NCBI GenBank assembly: GCA_033782935.1
Contig: JAWQEG010000062.1
Span: forward strand, 12,604,001 to 12,668,000
Length of the DNA: 64,000 nucleotides
Direction: 5' to 3'
From: Petrolisthes cinctipes
Taxonomy: Eukaryota; Arthropoda; Malacostraca; Decapoda; Porcellanidae
Both the position numbers and the translations under genes were made by a program. The notes under the pieces are model-generated. The model worked only from the letters and a program-made list of their open reading frames with translations, was not told the DNA's origin and did no database searches. This document shows positions 55,556-64,000 of the stretch, one piece after another. Position 1 is the first letter of the stretch. Every line of letters begins with the position of its first letter.

Positions 55556-58140
55556 GTACAGAAGATGCATACACATATTGACTTTGGGCAGCCAAAATAT
55601 CGATTTTCAGCATGTTTCAGGCCTGTATTTTGGAAATACTCTAACACGGAGTATGCATTTACACATTGCTTTTGGGACCCAAAAATCTCGAATATTCGGG
55701 TGTTTTGAGTCTGAATTTGAAATATAAACGGGTACAGAAGATGCATGCACATATCGACTTTGGGCACCCAAAATATCGATTTTGAGCATGTTTTGGACCT
55801 GTATTTTTAAAATACTCTAACACTGAGTAGAAACGTACAGATTGCTTCTGGGACCCAAATAAATCGAATTTTCGGTTGTTCTGAGCCTGAATTTGAGATA
55901 TGAACAGGTACAGAAGATGCATGCACATATCTACTTCGGGCACCTAAAATATCGATTTTGAGCATGTTTTGGGCCTGTAATTTGAAAATACTCAAACACG
56001 GTGTAGACATGTACAGATCACTTCTGGGACACAAAAATATCGATTTTTTGGGTGTTTTGAGCCTGAATTTGAGATATAAACGGGTACAGAAGATGCATGC
56101 ACATATCGACTTTGGCACCCAAAATATCGTTTTTTAGTATGTTTTGGGCGTATAATTTGAAAATATTCTAGCACTGAGTAGGCATGTACAGATCGCTTCT
56201 GGGACCCAAAAATATCGAATTTTCGGGTGTTTTGAGCCAGAAATTGGGATATAACCGGGTACAGAGGATGCATGCACATATCGACTTTTTGCACCTAAAA
56301 TATCGATTTTGAGCATGTTTTGGGTCTGTATCTTGAAAAAATTCTAGCAAGGAGTAGGTATGTACAGATCGCTTCTGGGACCCAAAATTATCGAATTTTC
56401 GGGTGTTTTGAACCTGAATTTGGGATATAGACGGATACAGAAGATGCATGCACATATCGACTTTGGGCACCCAAAATATCGATTTTGAGCATGTTTTGGA
56501 CCTGTATTTTTAAAATACTCTAACACTGAGTAGACACGTACAGATCGCTTCTGGAACCCAAATAAATCGAATTTTAGGGTGTTCTGGGCCTGAATTTGAG
56601 ATATGAACGAATACAGAAGATGCATGCACATATCGACTTTGGGCACCTAAAATATCGATTTTGAGCATGTTTTGGGCCTCTATTTTGAAAATACTATAGC
56701 ACGGTGTAGACATGTACAGATCGCTTCTGGGACACTAAAATATCGATTTTTTGGGTGTTTTGAGCCTGAATTTGAGATATAAACGGGTACAGAAGATGCA
56801 TGCACATATCGACTTTGGCATAAAAAATATCGATTTTTAGTATGTTTAGGGCGTATAATTTGAAAATATTCTAGCACTGAGTAGGCATGTACAGATCGCT
56901 TCTGGGACCCAAATATATCGAATTTTCTGGTTTTTTGAACCTGAATTTGGGATATACACGGGTACAGAAGATGCATACACATATTGACTTTGGGCACATA
57001 AAATATCGATTTTCAGCATGTTTTGGGCCTGTAATTTAAAAACACTCTAACACGGAGTATGCACGTACAGATACCTTCTGGAACCCAAAAACATTGAATT
57101 TTCGGGTGTTTTGAGCCTGAATTTGAGATATAAACGGGTACAGAAGATGCATGCACATATCGACTTTGGGCACCCAAAACATCGATTTTGAGGATGTTTT
57201 GGGCCTGTATTTTGAAAATACTATAACACGGTGTAGACATGTACAGATCACTTCTGGGACCCAAAAATATCGAATATTCGGGTGTTTTGAGTCTGAATTT
57301 GAGATATAAACGGGTACAGAAGATGAATGCACATATCGACTTTGGGCACCCAAAATATCGAATTTAAGCATGTTTTGGGCCTGTATTTTTAAAAATACTC
57401 TAACACTGAGTAGACACGTACAGATCGCTTCTGGAACCCAAATAAATAGAATTTTAGGGTGTTCTGAGCCTTAATTTGTGATATGAACGGGTACAGAAGA
57501 TGCATGCACATATCGACTTTGAGCACCTAAAACATCGATTTTGAGCATGTTTTGGGCCTGTATTTTAAAAATACTATAACACGGTGTAGACATGTACAGA
57601 TCGCTTCAGGGTCACAAAAATATCGATTTTTTGGGTGTTCTGAGCCTGAATTTGAGATATAAACGGGTACAGAAGATGCATGCACATATCGACTTTTTGC
57701 ACCTAAAATATCGATTTTGAGCATGTTTTGGGTCTGTATCATGAAAACTTTCTAGCAAGAAGTAGGCATGTACAGATTGCTTCTGGGACTCAAAAATATC
57801 GAATTTTCGAGTGTTTTGAACCTGAATTTGGGATATAGACGGGTACAGAAGATGCATACACATATTGACTTTGGGCAGCTAAAATAACGGTTTACAGCAT
57901 GTTTTAGGAATGTATTTTAAAAATACTCTAACACGGAGTATGCATGTACAGATGGCTTTTGAGACCCAAAAATATCGAATATTCGGGTGTTCTGAGCCTG
58001 AATTTGAGATATGAACGGATACAGAAGATGCATGCACATATCGACTTTCGGCACCTAAAATATCGATTTTGAGCATGTTTTGGGACTGTATTTTGAAAAT
58101 ACTATAGCACGGTGTAGACATGTACAGATCGCTTCTGGGA
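55556..58140. repeat. 3341-bp-offset duplication, copy 2
   Basis: This is the partner of 52215-54800. Its right part is also the first copy of the 1408 bp octamer. Its left part (about 55285-55830) additionally matches 51240-51780 at an offset of 4045 bp, sharing GGGTGGTTTGAGCC and GCACAATTCGAC. Confidence 0.85.
56682..58089. repeat. 1408-bp octamer higher-order unit, copy 1
   Basis: This block of 8 x 176 bp is repeated directly at 58090-59497. The match at this offset runs from about 56682 to 58140 with almost no visible differences. Shared private variants include AAAATAACGGTTTACAGC, TAGGAATGTATTTT, AAATAAATAGAATTTTAGGG and GCTTCAGGGTCAC. Confidence 0.93.
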
Positions 58141-59497
58141 CACTAAAATATCGATTTTTTGGGTGTTTTGAGCCTGAATTTGAGATATAAACGGGTACAG
58201 AAGATGCATGCACATATCGACTTTGGCATAAAAAATATCGATTTTTAGTATGTTTAGGGCGTATAATTTGAAAATATTCTAGCACTGAGTAGGCATGTAC
58301 AGATCGCTTCTGGGACCCAAATATATCGAATTTTCTGGTTTTTTGAACCTGAATTTGGGATATACACGGGTACAGAAGATGCATACACATATTGACTTTG
58401 GGCACATAAAATATCGATTTTCAGCATGTTTTGGGCCTGTAATTTAAAAACACTCTAACACGGAGTATGCACGTACAGATACCTTCTGGAACCCAAAAAC
58501 ATTGAATTTTCGGGTGTTTTGAGCCTGAATTTGAGATATAAACGGGTACAGAAGATGCATGCACATATCGACTTTGGGCACCCAAAACATCGATTTTGAG
58601 GATGTTTTGGGCCTGTATTTTGAAAATACTATAACACGGTGTAGACATGTACAGATCACTTCTGGGACCCAAAAATATCGAATATTCGGGTGTTTTGAGT
58701 CTGAATTTGAGATATAAACGGGTACAGAAGATGAATGCACATATCGACTTTGGGCACCCAAAATATCGAATTTAAGCATGTTTTGGGCCTGTATTTTTAA
58801 AAATACTCTAACACTGAGTAGACACGTACAGATCGCTTCTGGAACCCAAATAAATAGAATTTTAGGGTGTTCTGAGCCTTAATTTGTGATATGAACGGGT
58901 ACAGAAGATGCATGCACATATCGACTTTGAGCACCTAAAACATCGATTTTGAGCATGTTTTGGGCCTGTATTTTAAAAATACTATAACACGGTGTAGACA
59001 TGTACAGATCGCTTCAGGGTCACAAAAATATCGATTTTTTGGGTGTTCTGAGCCTGAATTTGAGATATAAACGGGTACAGAAGATGCATGCACATATCGA
59101 CTTTTTGCACCTAAAATATCGATTTTGAGCATGTTTTGGGTCTGTATCATGAAAACTTTCTAGCAAGAAGTAGGCATGTACAGATTGCTTCTGGGACTCA
59201 AAAATATCGAATTTTCGAGTGTTTTGAACCTGAATTTGGGATATAGACGGGTACAGAAGATGCATACACATATTGACTTTGGGCAGCTAAAATAACGGTT
59301 TACAGCATGTTTTAGGAATGTATTTTAAAAATACTCTAACACGGAGTATGCATGTACAGATGGCTTTTGAGACCCAAAAATATCGAATATTCGGGTGTTC
59401 TGAGCCTGAATTTGAGATATGAACGGATACAGAAGATGCATGCACATATCGACTTTCGGCACCTAAAATATCGATTTTGAGCATGTTTTGGGACTGT
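58090..59497. repeat. 1408-bp octamer higher-order unit, copy 2
   Basis: This is the second tandem octamer. Past ~59549 the sequence changes from GGACACTAAAATATCG to GGACACAAAAATATCG and then follows 54800 onward at an offset of 4750 bp (3342 + 1408) to about 60985. A simple tandem duplication of the octamer inside an older 3341 bp duplication explains all three offsets. Confidence 0.92.
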
Positions 59498-62400
59498 ATT
59501 TTGAAAATACTATAGCACGGTGTAGACATGTACAGATCGCTTCTGGGACACAAAAATATCGATTTTTTGGGTCTTTTGAGCCTGAATTTGAGATATAAAC
59601 GGGTACAGAAGATGCTTGCACATATCGACTTTGGCACCAAAAATATCGATTTTTAGTATGTTTTGGGCGTATAATTTGAAAATATTCTAGCACTGAGTAG
59701 GCATGTACAGATCGCTTCTGGGACCCAAATATATCGAATTTTCTGGTGTTTTGAACCTGAATTTGGGATATACACGGGTACAGAAGATGCATACACATAT
59801 TGACTTTGGGCACATAAAATATCGATTTTCAGCATGTTTTGGGCCTGTAATTTAAAAACACTCTAACACGGAGTATGCACGTACAGATACCTTCTGTAAC
59901 CCAAAAACATTCAATTTTCGGGTGTTTTGAGCCTGAATTTGAGATATAAACGGGTACAGAAGATGCATGCACATATCGACTTTGGGCACCCAAAACATCG
60001 ATTTTGAGCATGTTTTGGGCCTGTATTTTAAAAATACTATAACACGGTGTAGACATGTACAGATCGCTTCTGGGACACAAAAATATCGATTTTTTGGGTG
60101 GTTTGAGCCTGAATTTGAGATATAAACGGGTACAGAAGATGCATGCACATTTCGACTTTTTGCACCTAAAATATCGATTTTGAGTATGTTTTGGGTCTGT
60201 ATCTTGAAAACATTCTAGCAAGAAGTAGGCATGTACAGATTGCTTCTGGGACCCAAAAATATCGAATTTTTGAATGTTTTGAATCTGAATTTGGGATATA
60301 GACATGTACAGAAGATGCATACACATATTGACTTTGGGCAGCTAAAATATCGATTTTCAGCATGTTTTAGGCCTCTATTTTGAAAATACTCTAACACAGA
60401 GTATGCATGTACACATTGCTTTTGGGACCCAAAAATATCGAATATTCGGGTGTTTTGAGTCTGAATTTGAGATATAAACGGGTACAGAAGATGCATGCAC
60501 ATATCGACTTTGGGCACCCAAAATATCGATTTTGAGCATGTTTTGGACCTGTATTTTTAAAATACTCTAACACTGAGTAGACACGTACAGATCGCTTCTG
60601 GTACCCAAATAAATCGAATTTTCGGTTGTTCTGAGCCTGAATTTGAGATATGAACAGGTACAGAAGATGCATGCACATATCGACTTCGGGCACCTAAAAT
60701 ATCGATTTTGAGCATGTTTTGGGCCTGTATTTTGAAAATACTCAAACACGGTGTAGACATCTACAGATCACTTCTGGGAGACAAAAATTTCGATTTTTTT
60801 GGGTGTTTTGAGCCTGAATTTGAGATATAAACGGGTACAGAAGATGCATGCACATATCGACTTTGGCACCCAAAATATCGATTTTTAGTATGTTTTGGGC
60901 GTATGGTTTGAAAATATTCTAGCACTGAGTAGGCATGTACAGATCGCTTCTGGGACCCAAAAATATCGAATTTTCGGGTGTTTTGAGCCTGAATTTGAGA
61001 TATAAACGGGTACAGAAGATGCATGCACATTTCGACTTTTTGCACCTAAAATATCGATTTTGAGTATGTTTTGGGTCTGTATCTTGAAAACATTCTAGCA
61101 AGAAGTAGGCATGTACAGATTGCTTCTGGGACCCAAAAATATCGAATTTTTGAGTGTTTTGAATCTGAATTTGGGATATAGACGTGTACAGAAGATGCAT
61201 ACACATATTGACTTTGGGCAGCTAAAATATCGATTTTCAGCATGTTTTAGGCATGTATTTTGAAAATATTCTAACACGGAGTATGCATGTACACATTGCT
61301 TTTGGGACCCAAAAATATCGAATATTCGGGTGTTTTGAGTCAGAATTTGAGATATAAACGGGTACAGAAGATGCATGCACATATCGACTTTGGGCACCCA
61401 AAATATCGATTTTGAATATGTTTTGGGTCTGTATCTTGAAAACATTCTAGCAAGAAGTAGGCATGTACAGATTGCTTCTGGGACCCAAAAATATCGAATT
61501 TTTGAGTGTTTTGAATCTGAATTTGGGATATAGACGTGTACAGAAGATGCATACACATATTGACTTTAGGCAGCTAAAATATCGATTTTCAGCATGTTTT
61601 AGACCTGTATTTTGAAAATATTCTAACACGGAGTATGCATGTACACATTGCTTTTGGGACCCAAAAATATCGAATTTTCGGGTGTTTTGAGCCAGAAATT
61701 GGGATATAACCGGGTACAGAGGATGCATGCACATATCGACTTTTTGCACCTAAAATATCGATTTTGAGCATGTTTTGGGTCTGTATCATGAAAACTTTCT
61801 AGCAAGAAGTAGGCATGTACAGATTGGTTCTGGGACTCAAAAATATCGAATTTTCGAGTGTTTTGAACCTGAATTTGGGATATAGACGGGTACAGAAGAT
61901 GCATGCACATATCGACTTTGGCACCCAAAATATCGATTTTTAGTATGTTTTGGGCGTATAATTTGAAAATATTCTAGCACTGAGTAGGCATGTACAGATT
62001 GCTTCTGGGACCCAAATATATCGAATTTTCTGGTGTTTTGAACCAGAATTAGGGATATACACAGGTACAGAAGATGCATACACATATTGACTTTGGGCAC
62101 ATAAAATATCGATTTTCAGCATGTTTTGGGCCTGTATTTTAAAAACACTCTAACACGGAGTATGCACGTACAGATCGCTTCTGGGACCCAAAAACATTGA
62201 ATTTTCGGGTGTTTTGAGCCTGAATTTGAGATATAAACGGGTACAGAAGATGCATGCACATATCGACTTTGGGCACCCAAAATATCGATTTTGAGCATGT
62301 TTTGGGTCTGTATCTTGAAAACATTCTAGCAAGAAGTAGGCATGTACAGATTGCTTCTGGGACCCAAAAATATCGAATTTTTGAGTGTTTTGAATCTGAA

Positions 62401-64000
62401 TTTGGGATATAGACGGGTACAGAAGATGCATACACATATTGACTTTGGTCAGCTAAAATATCGATTTTCAGCATGTTTTAGGCCTGTATTTTGAAAATAC
62501 TCTAAAACAGAGTATGCATGTACACATTGCTTTTGGGACCCAAAAATATCGAATATTCGGGTGTTTTGAGTCTGAATTTGAGATATAAACGGGTACAGAA
62601 GATGCATGCACATATCGACTTTGGGCACCCAAAATATCGATTTTGAGCATGTTTTGGGCCTGTATTTTTAAAATACTCTAACACTGAGTAGACACGTACA
62701 GATCGCTTCTGGGACCCAAATAAATCGAATTTTAGGGTGTTCTGAGCCTGAATTTGAGATATGAACGGATACAGAAGATGCATGCACATATCGACTTTGG
62801 GCACCTAAAATATCGATTTTTAGCATGTTTTGGGCCTGTATTTTGAAAATACTATAGCACGGTGTAGACATGTACAGATCGCTTCTGGGACACAAAAATA
62901 TCGATTTTTTGGGTGCTTTGAGCCTGAATTTGAGATATAAACGGGTACAGAAGATGCATGCACATATCGACTTTGGCACCAAAAATATCGATTTTTAGTA
63001 TGTTTTGGGCGTATAATTTGAAAATATTCTAGCACTGAGTAGGCATGTACAGATCGCTTCTGGGACCCAAATATATCGAATTTTCTGGTGTTTTGAACCT
63101 GAATTTGGGATATACACGGGTACAGAAGATGCATACACATATTGACTTTGGGCACATAAAATATCGATTTTCAGCATGTTTTGGGACTGTAATTTAAAAA
63201 CACTCTAACACGGAGTATGCACGTACAGATCGCTTCTGGGACCCAAATAAATCGAATTTTAGGTTGTTCTGAGCCTGAATTTGAGATATGAACAGGTACA
63301 GAAGATGCATGCACATATCTACTTCGGGCACCTAAAATATCGATTTTGAGCATGTTTTGGGCCTGTATTTTGAAAATACTCAAACACGGTGTAGACATGT
63401 ACAGATCACTTCTGGGACACAAAAATATCGATTTTTTGGGTGTTTTGAGCCTGAATTTGAGATATAAACGGGTACAGAAGATGCATGCACATATCGACTT
63501 TGGCACCCAAAATATCGATTTTTAGTATGTTTTGGGCGTATAATTTGATAATATTCTAGCACTGAGTAGGCATGTACAGATCGCTTCTGGGACCCAAAAA
63601 TATCGAATTTTCGGGTGTTTTAAGCCAGAAATTGGGATATAACCGGGTACAGAGGATGCATGCACATATCGACTTTTTGCACCTAAAATATCGATTTTGA
63701 GCATGTTTTGGGTCTGTATCTTGAGAAAATTTTAGCAAGGAGTAGGTATGTACAGATCGCTTCTGGGACGCAAAATTATCGATTTTTTGGGTGTTTTGAA
63801 CCTGAATTTGGGATATAGACGGATACAGAAGATGCATGCACATATCGACTTTGAGCACCTAAAATATCGATTTTGAGCATATTTTGGGCCTGTATTTTGA
63901 AAATACTCTAACACGGAGTAGGCATGTACAGATCGCTTCTGGGACCCAAAAATATCGAATTTTCGGGTGTTTTGAGCCTGAATTTGAGATATAAACGGGT

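Larger units (their letters stand above)
1..64000. repeat. 176-bp tandem satellite array filling the whole window (~363 monomers)
   Basis: The same ~176 bp sequence recurs from the first base to the last. Landmark words return every 175-177 bp: GAGATATAAACGGGTACAGA, ATGCATGCACATATCGAC, AAAATATCGATTTT, AGCATGTTTTGGGCCTGTA and GGCATGTACAGATCGCTTCT. All copies point the same way except the segment at 3343-3568. Monomers differ from each other at several to a few dozen positions and have few indels. No stretch over ~50 bp fails to align to the monomer, so there is no room for an inserted gene or transposon. The monomer length is close to one nucleosome plus linker, as in many centromeric satellites. 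That makes a centromeric or heterochromatic location likely, but this is inferred from the family type. I do not recognise the monomer as a named satellite. Confidence 0.98.
51200..64000. repeat. Array domain IV: recently re-amplified, related to domain II
   Basis: The monomer types of domain II return here with high mutual identity. The linked 3341, 1408 and 4750 bp duplications fill 52.2-61 kb. A later stretch (about 63.29-63.7 kb) repeats 52.56-53.0 kb at an offset of 10729 bp, sharing the rare ATATCTACTTCGGGCACC variant. The array continues past the right end of the window in mid-monomer. Confidence 0.65.

Noticed and set aside
1..64000. CRISPR array
   Set aside because: The repeat unit is ~176 bp with no short conserved repeat and unique-spacer pattern. 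All of the unit is conserved.
1..64000. Tandem rRNA, tRNA or histone gene array
   Set aside because: The unit is too short for rDNA or histone clusters. I see no tRNA A/B boxes in a cloverleaf context and no conserved protein frame.

Overview
The whole 64 kb window is one tandem satellite DNA array. I see no protein-coding gene, RNA gene, transposon, CRISPR array or unique sequence in it. The repeat unit is about 176 bp, so the window holds roughly 363 monomers (64000/176). They run head to tail in one orientation, except for one short inverted segment near 3.4 kb. A hand-derived consensus monomer is about 40% GC. A megabase-style satellite with a nucleosome-sized monomer and layered higher-order duplications is typical of eukaryotic centromeric or pericentromeric heterochromatin. 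The monomer length fits the range common in plants, but similar lengths occur in animals. I do not recognise the monomer, so organism and kingdom stay open.

Each monomer is itself an old head-to-tail duplication of an ~88 bp unit. Half A is ~87 bp and starts with AAAATATCGATTTT. Half B is ~89 bp and starts with AAAAATATCGAATTTT. The two halves are about two-thirds identical when aligned by hand.

Layout, with approximate boundaries between variant families: (I) 1-17.2 kb is marked by variants such as CCGGTACAGAAAATGCATGC and CTAAATTATAGATTTTTAGC. (II) 17.2-34.9 kb is marked by GGTCTGTATCTTGAAAAC, GGTGTAGACATGTAC and a shortened TTTGGCACC monomer. (III) 34.9-51.2 kb is more mixed and enriched for GTGCAGATTGCTTAAGGG monomers. 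(IV) 51.2-64 kb is close to domain II again. On top of this sit recent duplications that differ from region to region: a 7.5/7.8 kb duplication (1-2408 and 7471-10230), an 880 bp pentamer (5713-7472), a 9-mer (1584 bp) and a 3-mer (528 bp) at 9.1-12.9 kb, linked 4045/5099 bp duplications (23.3-32.5 kb), and linked 3341/1408/4750 bp duplications (52.2-61 kb). No single higher-order unit runs through the array.

The many open frames, almost all antisense, are by-products of a stop-poor repeat. They recur at 176 bp steps, shift frame from one monomer to the next because 176 is not a multiple of 3, and resemble no family I know. None is annotated as a gene. The most notable structures are the dimeric origin of the monomer, the 226 bp inverted duplication at 3343-4024, and the nested recent duplications that record how the array has grown. 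All offsets and identities come from reading and aligning by hand.
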